Positions 36,301 to 49,040 are shown, numbered from the stretch's first letter. The stretch: DNA of 64,000 nucleotides from Macrocystis pyrifera (GCA_031763025.1 JASSKH010000005.1:9325849-9389848), one strand, 5' to 3'. The notes: generated by a model not told the origin, from the letters alone. Made by a program: numbers and translations.

Positions 36301-37072
36301 CACTCCATCGCCAACGCGTTCCGCGCTATGGTCGGTGTTGTGATCGAGGGCTGCAGCACCTACTCGTTCGCTCAGGCCGATACCGTCAAGGTACTTAGTA
36401 CTTGATATTTTTGTAGAATAAAACGGTCGTATCTAGTGTGGGTCGGCTGACAAGGAAATTGGCTTTTTTTGTTTTATTTTCGAGAACACGACTGTGTCTA
36501 TAAAAATGTCGGCTAGGCTTCAAATGTTATTGCGTTGCGTCTCTCAAAGTAAATGTGGACTTTCCTGCAAGGGGTTTCGAGATTTTTGCGTGTACGGCTG
36601 TAGGTGCAGGCAGCACGAAGGTTTGTATATTCCGGTAGGTATGTGCTATGTTGTATTTTTGACAGTACAGTTCGAGACTGGGCTGGATACAGACCTTTTC
36701 GCTTTGTTTTGCATGTTGACACTTGCTTTGGAAGCAAGGAAAGTAGCAAAGCACACGCACCAAGCACAGCAAACTCGGTTTGAGCTGCACTTTTGTGTCA
36801 TACAACGTATGTTTCACGCTTCACTCACCCCTTGCTAACTATTCGAGTACACCCGTCGTGGCGCTCGTTCCTTGTTTTTCTTCTCTCTTGTGACGCAGGC
36901 TATCCTTGCCGACCCGAGCGCCTTCGCGGCCGCCTCTGGCGGCGGCGATGGCGGGGCCGCCCCGGCGGCGGCTGCGGCAGCGGTGGTCGAAGAGGAGGAA
37001 GAAGACGAGGTTGACATGGGCGGAGCCGGCGGCATGTTCGGCGAAGAGGAGGCCGGCGATGGCGACTACTGA
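30346..37072 (+). CDS. RPLP0: Ribosomal stalk protein P0 (uL10), 6 exons, 328 aa
   Basis: Exons are 30346-30441, 33049-33192, 33902-34096, 35250-35321, 36085-36390 and 36899-37072. All introns are GT-AG and phase 0. P0 anchors the acidic P1/P2 dimers of the cytosolic 60S ribosomal stalk and recruits translation GTPases. Signatures run in order: [92 protein letters not shown], and a C-terminal Ala-rich hinge with an acidic block [12 protein letters not shown]. Start Met1 gives [10 protein letters not shown], and Met4 is a close alternative that would match family N-termini. The tail ends [12 protein letters not shown] instead of the usual GFGLFD-type ending. Intron 1 is long (2,607 bp). Confidence 0.97.
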
Positions 37073-38182
37073 TGCAGCCGGTTACCGTAGATGGCTTGCC
37101 GGAAAAACGAGACGTTTGACGACGTCGGATTTTATGTAGTCCGCCGCGTGGGCGTTTGGTCTTTTGGCTTGTTCACCTGACTAGGGTTTCCACTTAAGGA
37201 TCTTGCCTCTTCCACGAGGGGTTCAAAAAGCACACGATAACTCCCATTTTTCTTGGCCCAAGGTTTCGCCCAGATGACGTACCACACATTGGTGCGTAAA
37301 TGTAAATGTTGTGGTACGACGTGATCTGTGCTATGTAATTCCCTGGCGGTTATTTTTTCAAGCCTGCAAGGCACCACAGGCAATGTCTGTCGTCCGTCCC
37401 CATGATGCATGTTGACCCGGAGATGAGTGTCGCTCTCGCTTGCGTCCCTTGCATACACACGTTGACCTCACAAGCACAACATGGACGGTGTAGGTACTCA
37501 ACCTGAAGAATACAGGCAAAACTGCGTAGAAGCTCGACGCAGGGATCGCATTTGCTCATCGTGCTCACTGGGCAGATGGACTGCGACACAAACAAGCATG
37601 TATTCCGTCGCGACACGCGTACGGGGCGATTTGTCTCGGGATGCGTATTCGCCTACTTCGATCTATTTTAGTACTATTTAATAGGAATATGGAATAGGAG
37701 ACCTCGAGTCTTGCCCTTTCCTTGTGGTCCTCTGTTGATGCAACTTGTCGGAATACCATCCTAAAGGTATACAACACAAACGCTTGTATTATTTAGGCAC
37801 TTCGTTCACTCGGTGGGAAGGAGCAGGTTCCTGGTGCAGCTGTTATCGCTGCTGGATGACTCACGGCCAAGCCAAGGCACACACAAACCTTAAGGTGTCA
37901 AGTCAAGCACCTCGGCACACATCTGCAATCTGCAACGCTAGCAACTCATGGTCAGCTCCTCTTTTCGGACAAACTACGCCCAAATCCACCACGCAGCATC
38001 CACTGCTCTCTATCGTGGGTACAACGGTAGTCGCTCTTGCGCCCTCCCCTCCTGTTCCCGCCCTCAATCAGCGCGCCATTCGTGAAGACTCCTCCCGCTT
38101 TCTTCCCAGACCGAGCCCTACCTTGCCTAAAAATACACAATTTTTGAAAACACAACTAAGACCGGGAGGGGATGTCCCCCCT
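37073..38182. other. Tail-to-tail intergenic region between P0 and the SKA1-like gene
   Basis: It holds the 3' UTRs of two convergent genes. No separate gene or clear polyadenylation signal is recognised. Confidence 0.6.
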
Positions 38183-41100
38183 TCACCCGCCCTCCAGGAC
38201 GTAGGTCATAACGCCCGCTCCGCGTACACCCTTCAGCCGTTTCAGATTTCGCAGCGTCGCTATGAGCGCCTTGGTGGTCATCTGTTGAGACAAGGGGGGT
38301 GGGAGGGCGGGTTTCTGGTGTGACGCCCGACTCAGTTATGACACTCGTACCTGATATACAGAAGATTTGGGGGGGGGGGGGGCTCCCACCAGCGCGTGCC
38401 CCTGATATTTCAGCACCGTTCCATAATATATATGTATTGTGTGGGCGAAAAATCTTCAGCTTGTGACAACACAGTGGGCACCCGGTGCCAAGACGTTGCT
38501 AAGAAACGTCAATTTGGTGTCCAGGCCCAATGTCTTACTTTTTCCGACATAAATCTAACTCCATTGTATGCCTGGTAGGATCCAGAGTTGGTCCCACTTT
38601 TGAGCTGTGTTTCTTAACCCGATGTTCTTACTGTTCGTGCCGATCCGAGCCTATTTTTCTCAACATCATGTTTCTTAACTGCGGGCGCCTACTGTAATCG
38701 ACTCACCGTCGAGGGGTTCCTAAGGATTTAGTTAATATGCCTACCCTGGTACTTCGCTGCAAAAAAAGTCCAACTTTTTGTCTCGAGTTACCTGGTATCG
38801 TAGTACCGGCATGAGACGGTATCGGCCATTCAGAACTTGACGTAAAAAACAGCATTGATGATAGAAGTGAGAACAATCCGGAATATTCAGCGCGTGCTAT
38901 TCGGAACGGGCAGCCACATTCGGTCGCAGGCAGGAGCAAAACGACAGGCTCGCCTCTCCGAGAAAGGGTGAGTGGTTAAGGCACTATCATACCAACTAAG
39001 ATGAGATAAGATAGATGTCGGATGTCCTTCCAAATCGGGCGTAAAAGCTAAAATTGTTGATGCGGCGTGGCTTCGGTCACGTCGAGGTTCCCGTCAAATT
39101 ACCCAACAGCATCACACGCCGGTCAGTTTTAGGCAGACGCCAAGCAGGCCCCACCACGCCGTGGCCGTGGAGCTGCCCGAGGAGGCCTGGCCTCGTTCAC
39201 AACCGTAAAACTTTATTCCATAATATCTTCAAGCCGTTTGTCCTTCAGAACGGGGTGCAGTTCTACAGGGGAAATAATGACGACAGCGACCACGAAAAAC
39301 AGCGTCAAGTGGCTAATGGCCGTCCGCCCGCCCACTAAAAAAAAAGTGACGCTGACAAAACGAAGTCCAACTTATAGTCGACGCTCACGCTTGTTCCATG
39401 CACACGTTTACTCGCAATGCTATCCAGTAGAGTTGTATCCCCGCGAATACTCGCGGCCACCGAGTACTCGCCAAATCTGGGGAAAAACAAACCCGGGTAC
39501 ACGCGAGTATTTTGGGCAATATTTTAGGCGAGTACTCGTCTAGAGGAGGACCCGGGTTGACGAGTTCCCGGGTATTCGGAATCTTGTTCGAGCTTGTCAG
39601 GTCCTCAAGGCTACGGAGGATCTTATCCACCCCTCATCCCCGGGTTTTAGGGTGGCTCTAATGTCTAGATATGTCATCAGAATATGATATCCATACTCCA
39701 TAAACAGAACGCGAAGTACATACAGCTATTTTATACATCATTTACTTGTTTGTTCGTGCGTTCAAATCAGACGGATCAGACACGATGCTTAAAGATAGAG
39801 AGCGAAATTTACGCGAGTGATCCTAGTCGCGCGGCATGCCGTGTCACTTAGCCAGGCTTCTCAAGCCAGCCGTGATTCGAGTGAAAACGATACTCATCGT
39901 GCTCGTTGGCATAGTACTAATTGATGATGTTGAGCTACGGTCTATATCCAGTCGACAAACAGGGTGGAACCTAATGAAGGAGGAACGTTCCGAAAACTTT
40001 CTACTTAGTATACCGGCCAAAAATCAAGCATGCGAAAACAGAGGGAAAAACCAGCGGAACAGCCTTTTAAACAAGAAAACGAAGCAAAGGAAAAAACAGA
40101 TTGGAGATAGTACCACAAAAAAAAAGCAACTGCTGTGGCTCGATGGTGCGCTTGGCGCAAGGTGGAAGCGCATGAGACGACTTGTAACGGAAAAAAGAAA
40201 AATCCGTGTGAAAAGCATGCCCGGCGAACGGCAAACCACGCAAACGCATTGAATGAGTTTCTTGCATAATTTAGACGATATCCTTGGTACTGCACAGGGG
40301 ACGTGATTAAGGGGATGAAAACTTGTCATCTCCGGGGTCAAACAGTGAGTCCCCGTGTACTCGTTACACCCCGAGTACTCAGGCCCCAAATACTTGCGAT
40401 TATGAAAGTACTACTCGTACCCGTGCGGCGAGTATTGGCAAAGAGAGCTTGTACTCGCGAGCACCCGGGTTATTTATAGTAGGGGTACAACTCTACAGGT
40501 GCGCTGGGTGAAACATGACGCCGCCAACAACACCCAACGATGTTATATACTTTCATTGTGACCACTGCTGCGTGGGCATCGTACCGTACCACACAAGAAA
40601 CAGTACGGTACGGTAAATATACCGTAAATTGCGTTGAGTTCGCGCAGGTGTGCTATCGTTCTTCAGCGCTCGATTTGCCCAGAACGCGAAGGTTAACTAT
40701 ACCGAACGACAACAAGGTGCTTTCGGGAAGATCTGACCGAGAGCCTGCCGAAAAAAAAGTGTTCGATTTTATTAATAGCAACCCTTGCCGTTGTCGAGAA
40801 AACGACCGCTTAAAAACGACCGCGCCCCTGCGTGAAATCAACGCTCTTTACGGTGATACCCGAATGCTCGTACTTGCCATGATTCCGGTATGCTGACAAA
40901 CAAGCGCGTGAACAAGAAAAAGGAGCAAGAAATTCCGAAACAAATCCAAGCAAACCAACTGCCCACAGGTGGGTGGCCGCACCTCCCCCTTCTTGAAGGT
41001 TTGCAGCGCTCGTAGGTCGGCCTCCGTCATGAACGGTCCCCCTCCGTGACCCGGTACCTCCTGCTGTTGCAGCTGCTCCAGCAACCGGCGCTGCTTCTCC

Positions 41101-43898
41101 GACATCTTGTTGCGGGGCTTAGAGACAAAGGCGTGCCTGAGGGGGGCGGGGGGGGGGGGGGGTACTTATTGGTTTCTTGCCTTAGCCATTTGACCATTGA
41201 GCACGCATCCCTTTCGAGACGGAACACGGTCCCTACTCCTAATAGAGGCACCTTTAACAATTGGGCGCTCATTACGTTGTTTCCATATATTACGTGCATA
41301 GAATTTTTTCACTACCGCCTGTGGCACCATCTATCTCCTAGGATCGCGATTGTTTTCTCGCTGCTATCTATTAATAGTGTATCAAACTCCTCCACGCCAC
41401 AATAATCTATTTCCCTCATCTCTTCGAACACATTCCGTTCCTCCTTGTACATTTCACATCCTCCTACTATGTGAGTTCTACTCTCTATTGCTTGACCACA
41501 CGGGCACATCTCTGCATCTACTTCCTCCTCCCGGCTATCGGCAAACCTCTTTCTTCCTTCTGGCAGGTCCAGGTCACCCAGACGACATCGCAGTTTCAGC
41601 GTTTTCGCGATTTCCATTGGGCCGTGCAAATACATTTTCATTCCTATTCCTTCGCTGAATCTCCCGTATATCTCGTACCTGGTAAGTGTTTATCCGATTC
41701 CACCTTGCGCTAGCCTTTCCCTTCTTTCTACCCTTTCTTCTACTTCTGCCTTGTACCTCCCAAACTTCCCGGCGGACATCACTTTTTCTTGCTTTCCCCC
41801 CCCCCCTATATCCTTCCATACTTTCTCAACTACGCCATCCCACCTTATTCCAGCTCGCCCTTTTGCTGTGTTATCCCATAAAGCTCTATCAACAATGGCT
41901 GGCAACCTCTTTTTTGGCATGTTCCATACTAAATATTGTCATTTCAACTTTCTCATGTCTCTATTTGTCTAAAGTGGGTGCATTCCCAGTTCTGCTCTTA
42001 ATACTGTATTATCACTAGTCGTACTCGAGCATGTTATGATTTTTTTAGCTGCTGTCATATGTACTGTTTCCAACCGTTTTACGAGCTTCGCGGGGGGGGG
42101 GGGAGGTATCACGCAGTTCGCACAAAACATACTTCCGGGAAGGTAAGAAGGACGCAGTTTGAAAGGACGGGTGTTTCATATTCAACACTCTTCTCAGTAT
42201 GGCATCTCCGAGACAAGGCGCGCGCACGCCTCCAAGCTGCGGTAGCACTGCCTGCCGCTTCTATAAATAGGCGCCCACTATTGGGTCCCCACAAAAAACC
42301 CACATGGATACTCTGCGAGCAGGAGTAGCTCAAAGCTGTAGTGCATGCTTGCTATACGTACACGCAACATAACATACACTCCTGGGACAATCTTCGAAGC
42401 CGTTTTCCTCGAGAACGGGGAGAGTGCAAAGACCGAGCGATGCGTTTTCGGGAAGATCTCGACGTGACCTTTCCAACGCCGCCATTTGCGTCGGGTGCGC
42501 CCCACTGGATTTGGAGAAAATCGGCTTTGAAATTATCCCAGGAGGAGTGTCATCTTTCGTGTTACATGGTATATACCCGTATCGTACCTGGTATGCTCGT
42601 ATGAATAGTATGCATTTCATAGCCTCCAAAAGACACCCATTCAGCAACCTCCAAAATGTGCAAGTAGTACCCCATCGTGAAAACGACGATAATGTTAATA
42701 TTCTCAAGACGAGCAGCGAGAGCGAAACACTCCCCGCTCCATCCCTATTCCGCTCGAATAAATGCGGACGCTCGACAACAACGCCCCCATGATCGCAGCA
42801 ACCGACATGTTTGTACATCGTGCAGGAAGCGGTATATACGTACGTAGGATACGCTCTGCTGATTTTTAATAATTTTCGTTTACGTATCATACGTAGTCTC
42901 TACGTAGCATGCCTGGTATGATATAGAGCTTTGGATTTGCACCCGGTACAACTGCTGTAGTACTGCACTCTGAATCATACCTGGTTCTGCACGAAAACTG
43001 CGGGGCTTTATTTACCTCCTCTCCATCGCCTTCTGGATCTCGGTGACGGCAGCGTTGACGTGCGCTATCGTCAGCCTCGACCTGGTCGATCGCGGCACCC
43101 CCTCTAGCTCCCCCCACCGTCACCAGCTCCAGGACAGGCACCACCGGTAAAGCCGAAGCCGCCACTCGGAAAGCATGGCCGTCGCTATGACCAGCTGCCG
43201 CCGCCGCCGCCGCCGCTACTACTGTTGCCCTTGCGCCTACTGCGTCTACTGCCGCCGTAGCAGCGGGGGGGGGCGGCTGAGGATGGATGGTCTCTTCGCT
43301 CGGCATCGGAACCCGCACGGGCGGTAGAGGCCACCGCCACCGCTGCTGTTGCCGTGGGTTCGTCGTGCGGGAGGTGTTCGGGGAGGGACGCGCACGCGGC
43401 GGCGAGCTGCACGGTTTGCCGTCGCGTGGCTTCGGACAGCTCAAGGAACGCTTCGTTGCCTCGCCGCTGCCGGTCGATGGCGTCGCGCATCGAGGCCGCC
43501 CTGCGTTCCAGGTCGAGCACGATTGCGTCCAGGGAGCGAAGATCTTGTACAACTTTGGCGCGAGCTTTGTTCGTGCCCACCGGCACCGCCGCTCCGGTGA
43601 TGTTGCTGCTGTCGGTGTGGTCTGATAGGCCAGAGTGCTTGTTGGTGTTAGTGGCGACCCTATTACTTCTACTGCTGCTGCTGTTGTTGCTGCGACTGTT
43701 TTCCTTGTTGTCTTTGCCACCGCTGTTGTCGTCGTTGCGGTTGCTGGAGTCGCCGTCGTGGTCGCCGCCGTCTTCTAAGAGCTGCGCCAGGCTGACCTTC
43801 CGAGCGAGAGCCCTGGACTGGCCGACCATCAGCCTCGTCATGTCAGAGAACGAAGTCACGAACGCCTCGCCAGCCGGAATCGCGGAAGACACGTCCAT
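38183..43898 (-). CDS. SKA1: SKA1-like spindle and kinetochore-associated protein, 4 exons
   Basis: Minus-strand exons are: 43898 to about 43300 (3' end unresolved), about 43107-43016, 41136-40983 and 38281-38183 (TGA). Exon 1 has a predicted coiled coil (LDLERRAASMRDAIDRQRR) ending SLPEHLP, like the LP-x-HLP end of the SKA1 coiled coil. Exon 2 gives GVPRSTRSRLTIAHVNAAV, matching the start of the SKA1 microtubule-binding winged-helix domain (VPxYMKxRLTxxQIN). Exon 3 gives GPFMTEADLRAL, and exon 4 LRNLKRLKGVRGAGVMTYV, matching the domain's end (LRHxxRLxEVRGGGxTRYV). Exons 2-3 join through a split Arg codon and exons 3-4 in phase 0. SKA1 couples kinetochores to microtubules in mitosis. A 70-residue Asn/Ser/Asp insert lies near residue 45. 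The first intron's borders are uncertain because of a G9/C9 tract at 43,265. A LINE and a foldback sit in the introns. Confidence 0.84.
39425..40498. mobile_element. Foldback element with GAGTACTCG-rich ends, in a SKA1 intron
   Basis: The ends CAGTAGAGTTGTATCCC (39,425) and, inverted, CTGTAGAGTTGTACCCC (40,498) enclose about 1.07 kb. Both ends are followed inward by GCGAGTACTCG-type palindromic words and CCCGGG. The interior is A+T-rich with no recognisable transposase. No convincing target duplication was found. Confidence 0.65.
41312..42110 (-). pseudogene. Degenerate LINE (non-LTR retrotransposon) fragment in a SKA1 intron
   Basis: Minus-strand frames carry the end of a LINE ORF2. The pieces are a thumb-region piece with LRAELGMHPL and a block ending MPKKRLPAIVDRALW, then KGRAGIRWDGVVEKVWKDI. 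A further frame has RYEIYGRFSEGIGMKMYLHG and ends with a zinc-knuckle-like CPCGQAIESRTHIVGGC. It has at least two in-frame stops, one of them a Trp-to-TGA change before QYLVWN, and a frame change near 41,700. There is no catalytic reverse-transcriptase core, so it is a 5'-truncated dead copy. It is oriented with the host gene. Confidence 0.78.
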
Positions 43899-44416
43899 CG
43901 CCGATATTAATAGCTGATATATTACTGCTGCTCACGTAAAAATGAGACCAGACGGGGCCGTTCTCTACGTTCGTGCTGTTGTGCCCTTTCCTTGAGCAAC
44001 TCCTGGATGCAGCGTCCACGGCTCCCACGATCTAAAAGCTGCGGCCTCGATCTGGGAGGCTACGTAGACTCACTTCACTCGTAGACAATTCCAAGCCGCT
44101 GTTGTGGGTGTGACGGTTAGGACTTTTCCACTAGCCAAAACGTTTGGTGAATTTTTTCCACCAGCAGAGTTTAGACGGAAAACTACAACCGGTTCCAGTA
44201 ACCGTTTCCTCAGCCGCGATTGACCCTTACCCGATAGGGTGACCACGCAGCTATGGCTCTGGGTGGGGGGCAGGCAGGACTCGTCAACTCGTCAGCATGC
44301 GATCAGCCCTTTCCTGTAAGCCTTCCACCGTCATGGAACTCCCTTTTTAAATATTTCACAGCACGAATTTGCCACGCAGTGTCGGATTGAGGGCGCCCTC
44401 GCTCGCCATAGATAAT
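43899..44416. promoter_or_regulatory. Short divergent promoter region, SKA1-like / BRCA1-like
   Basis: Only 518 bp separate the two start codons, so a bidirectional promoter is likely. A TATTAATA word lies at 43,905-43,912, just before the SKA1 start. No canonical TATA box can be assigned. Confidence 0.55.
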
Positions 44417-47400
44417 ATGAACACGCCCCCAAGGCCCGCCGCAAAGAGGAAGGGTAAGGCCGATTTCTCCGATGTCGGGTCGGTGGCTGATTTCGTGGAG
44501 CTTGTCAATTCAACGGTAGGGAAACACTTCAGGTGCTGTATCTGTTTCAGGTGAGTACTTCCAGGTGTTCGACATGAGAGTAAACGGCGAGTCAGTTGCC
44601 TCCAGGCAGGGCTCGCCTGGCTGCTGGTCTCCTGTTCCCTAGATGGTGCACAACATCGGCGTACGCACGGTGTACAACTGCTGTATTTGGCTACGCTTTC
44701 GTCGCCGCAGGTCATCTCTACGTCGCCAGGTTTACGGCTTTGCTTGCACTCCTGTACGCGATCCTGATATGATGCGCGTTGTTTTCCGGTCGTACACACG
44801 TATCCTTCGTTGCGCGCAATGTTCGAGTGGAGCAGGGAGTGCTCGAAGTAGAACAGCGATCAAGTTGCGGTTTATCGTCTCACACAAAGCCACCACTAAG
44901 TACTGAAGCTCTCAAGACCCACACGGACAGCACCCGGTAAATACATATATACTGTATCAGCACGCACGCTGTGAAGGCAACACACAGACTGCTTAGGACA
45001 GTAAGTCTTGTGGCTCTATAACACACCACAGTTAACGTAATCAAATTACTGAAAATCGACCGAGAAGCGCTCGGCAAAGAAAGCACCGCGCACCGCGTGT
45101 ACACGTATATACCAGGTATATATCTATGTGCCGCCCTCCCCCCCCCCCCCCCCCCCTGTGCTCTCGCTCGCAGTATCCTGGAAGATCCGGTGATGCTTCC
45201 GTGCAATCACCCTCTCTGCAGGGGCTGCGCGACGCAGTGTCTCCGGCAGAACCAACGCTGCCCCCAGTGCCTGGCCGACATCCCCAACCTGCGGACGCTC
45301 CAGGGGCGGAACAAGTGGATCACGGAGATGGTGGACTCCCTCCGAAACTGCCTCAATGAGGTCGGCGTAAGCCTCACCCAGCACGCGCCAGGTGTGTCCT
45401 CTGTCTGAGCATTGCTTGCTGTATGAAGCCAGTACGAATATACATAGACGACGTGTATGTGCCGGGATGTACTATTAATATTTGTATGTTGGACATCTAC
45501 GGATGCTCTTAAATGTGTTAATACTATACTACTACTGTTCCTACTCCTACAATGCGGCAGTAGCTCCACGATTATTAAGCGTCCTGCGTACATCGACGCG
45601 AAAAGACTCACATAGCCGCGCGGAGAGCACCTTAGACATAGACACCCGAGCGATGCCCTCCAACTTAGTGCGGTCGTTTTCTGGAACCTCCAGCCCCTCT
45701 CTTCTTCCCTCCTCCTCATTCGGGCGCACGAGAACACCCCGATTTCCCCGACCTCCCTCGCGAACTTACCCGACCCTACCTTACCCTACCCTACCCTACC
45801 CCTACCCTACCCTGCCCTACTGTGCAGTGCCGGCCAAGTACCGCGACGCGCCTCCGCCGTCGCGGAGGCCGCGCCCTCGGGTGCATGACTTGAGAGGGAC
45901 CAGAGCCAACCACGCGCCTTCACCCCCCGCTCCCGCGAGCTGCGGAAGCAGCAGCGGGGCCGAGGCAAAGCGGAATAGCAGTGCCGGTAGTAGTGGCGGT
46001 AGTAGTAGTGGTAGCAGTAGTAGTGGCGCCAATCGCAAGAGGGCGACGTCTCACCTTTGCCTCGGTGCGGCAGCGTCGGCGGCGGTACCCCAACTCACCC
46101 CCCACGATTCGGGCGGCAGAAACGCGTCCGAAAATAACGTTGGCGGCACCATGTCGCCTCCACCGGCGCCGCGTACAGGACGGGGCAACGGCGACGCGAC
46201 GAGGGGCTGCGCGCAGCGGCCGGGCGGCGAAGAGAAAGAGAAGGCGAGGCTTCCACGGGGGTGGGCGTGGTCGGCGGATGCCGTGACGCCCGTCCCTTCG
46301 CTACCGCCGGCGTCGCCACAGCGCCCGTTCGTCATTGGCGACCTCGTATCGGTGGATCCTCGCACGTGGCCGGGCATGAACAAGCACGGCGGGGTGGCTC
46401 GGATCTGCGCAGTGCTGGACCCTCCCGGGTCCGCGTACGACGTGCGGTATTCCGTAGGTCGGATTTTCGACCGCAGCGTCGAGGCGCGCTTTGTTCACCC
46501 CTACGCCTTTCCGACCGATACCGTGGGGATTCGATCCCACCGTAGCAGAGTCAGCGGCTGTGGCAGCAGCAGCGGCAGCAGTCGTGCGAGAAGGCGCAAC
46601 GGTGGAAGCAGGGGTGATTCCATGTCCCTGGGAGGGGAATCAGCCGCACTGTATTATCCAGTCGCATCGTCTCGGTCTGCTGCTTCTCCTGCCGCGGCTA
46701 GTGTCGCCGCCGCTGTCACTCCCGCCCGACTGCCCTCGCCGCCTCGAGACACCGCCCGGGCCCATAGTCAGGTAGCAGCAGCAGCAGCAGCAGCGGGTCG
46801 CGGTCGCGGCGGTTGTGGTCCCGGAGATCGAGCGTAGCCGAGGCGCCGCCGAGGAGGCGGACACACAAAGAGAAGACGCGAGGCCTGCCGACAAGGAGGG
46901 CAGTGACGCGAAAGGTTCTTCCCGCCGTTCTGACGCATTAGCACCACCCGCCGACGTGGATGCGGGGGGTGGAGTCTGTTCGTCGGACGCGGGGACCGGG
47001 ATTTTCGATGACGGTGCAGCCGCAGCCGCGAGCGACGGCTCTGCCGAGGTTGGCGATTCCGAAGGCAGCCCTTTAGGGGCAGCGCAAACGAAAGAAGCTG
47101 AGGGAGAGCGTGAGGAGGGAGGAACGGGGGGAGGGGGAGTGAGAGGGCCCAGAGCACCGGCTTCTGACGGGCGCGGAGCTGAGGGCGATAAGCGAGAAGA
47201 GGCCTGCGTCTGTGTGGGCAAGGTGTCGTCGCCTGTCCGTGGTACATCCGCTAAAAACGCTAGAGATGGATCCGACTGGGTGCAAGAGCAAGAGGAGCAG
47301 GAAGAGGAAGGTGACAAGGAGAAAGGAGGAAATGAGGAGGGGGGAGGGGGGGGGGAGGAAGAAAGAGAGGAGAAAGATGAGGGGAAAAGAGCGGAAGAGA

Positions 47401-48999
47401 GAGAAGAGGAGGGGGGGAAGGAGGCAGATCTCCAACACCGCCCCGAGTCTCGGGCAAACCGCCCGCGGCTCTCGGCGGGAAGACCCGATGTTGTGCAGCA
47501 CGGAACGGACCGCGGCCAGCGGAAGAACTTGGCCCTCTCCGCCGATCAAACCACTGGCCTGCAAGGCGTGTCTCAAGCGGGGGCTGTCCCGAAAACGCCC
47601 GCGCAGGCCGAGGGAAAGGAAGCTGTAGAAATGGACGTCGAGGGGGATGTAACAACGCATTTGGAGGTCGACGATGAGGATGATGCGAGAGCTTTGGATA
47701 TGGAGGTCGAGGATGATGCAGCAACGCCTTCTCAATCGTCTACACACCCCGACTTGCTGAGTTCCCTCAAGAGTCCCCCGGACGCCGGAGTCGATGCGCC
47801 TTCCTTCCGCGTCGGATTGTGGTTCCTCTCCGCCCGGCATAGCCAGACCGGTTTCGCCCTGTTTGTCCGGGCGCGGCGGGTTCCCCGAGCGTCTCGATCC
47901 TGGCCCCAGCGAGCTAAACGCGGCAGGGCCGAAGCCCGCGGGCGTCCCCGATGGCGATCGACCGGTAGACAAAGCGGAGCGAGAACTTTGCGTGGAGGTG
48001 GACGAACACGGTGATACCGGCGTTCGCCCCCCCGACCTCTCACGCTCAGCTCCGGCCTCGTTGCGCATCCCGTCCGAGACGCCCGCCGGGCTCACGGAAG
48101 AGCCGCAGCGGTTGCCGGGACAGCTGGTGCCGCTGCTACCCCCCCCACCTCCCCCGCGCCCGACCCTGGCTAGTCGGCCCACAGCGCCGTCGCCGATGCC
48201 GCCGCCGCCGCCGATTCCATCGCTAATGCGGCCACCGCCGCCGCCGCCGGCGACAACACCCTCACCGATAGAGCGCACGTTTGAAGTTGGTGATTGGGTG
48301 GACGTACCCTCCCGCTCCTCTCCGGGAGTTAATAAGGAGGGCGGGGTGGCAAAGGTAACCCAAATCCGCCCAAACGGAACGTACGACCTGAAGTACTGCG
48401 TGCGGCTCGGGACCGAAAAGGGGGTAGCTGGCTCCATTCTTTCGTTGTACTTGATGGATGATGATGACGGCGACAACGACGACGACTGTGGTGCCGCTGC
48501 CGGTGGTGGTGGTGGCGGCGGCGACAGCAGCGGCGGCGGTAGTGGAGGGCGTGATAGCAGAGAAAGGCGCGATGTCACGACATCGTCGTCGCCGGTGGCG
48601 GCGGCGAGCGCTCGCGTTCGCCGCAGAAGGGCGCACCGCACGAACAGGGGCTACTGCCCCCCCGATGCGGCCGCGGGGCAGGCCAACGCGGCTTGTCTCA
48701 GCTACCTGTTGGGGGAGACCCAGCATCCGGAGCTCGACCTCGACAACGACCTCGGGGAGGACCTGGACCCCGACGAGGGCAGCCCCAGCGGAAGAGGGGG
48801 GTCTCAGAAGCGGCCGGGAGAGGCAGCGAGCGCGATCACGATGGCGGCGGAGGGGGCGGCTGGAGCTGGCGGCGGAGTTAGAGAAGAAGGGGCTGCCGCT
48901 GCGGCAGGCTGTACGGTCGAAAGCCGCGGCGGTGTATTAAACGGGGGAGGGAAAAGTGGCGTTGGTGAGGGTGAAGGCACCGATACACGAGGAGGAGGA

Positions 49000-49040
<41 letters not shown>

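Noticed and set aside
36835-37035. Minus-strand frame opposite the P0 last exon
   Set aside because: It is a shadow of the Ala-rich P0 tail.
43287-43917. Plus-strand frames over 43.3-43.9 kb
   Set aside because: They are antisense to SKA1 exon 1 and Leu-rich only because of CTG repeats.
47073-48641. 522-residue open frame on the minus strand
   Set aside because: It lies antisense to BRCA1-like exon 3. Its Pro/Ser/Leu-rich composition is a shadow of the purine-rich coding strand, and it has no motif.
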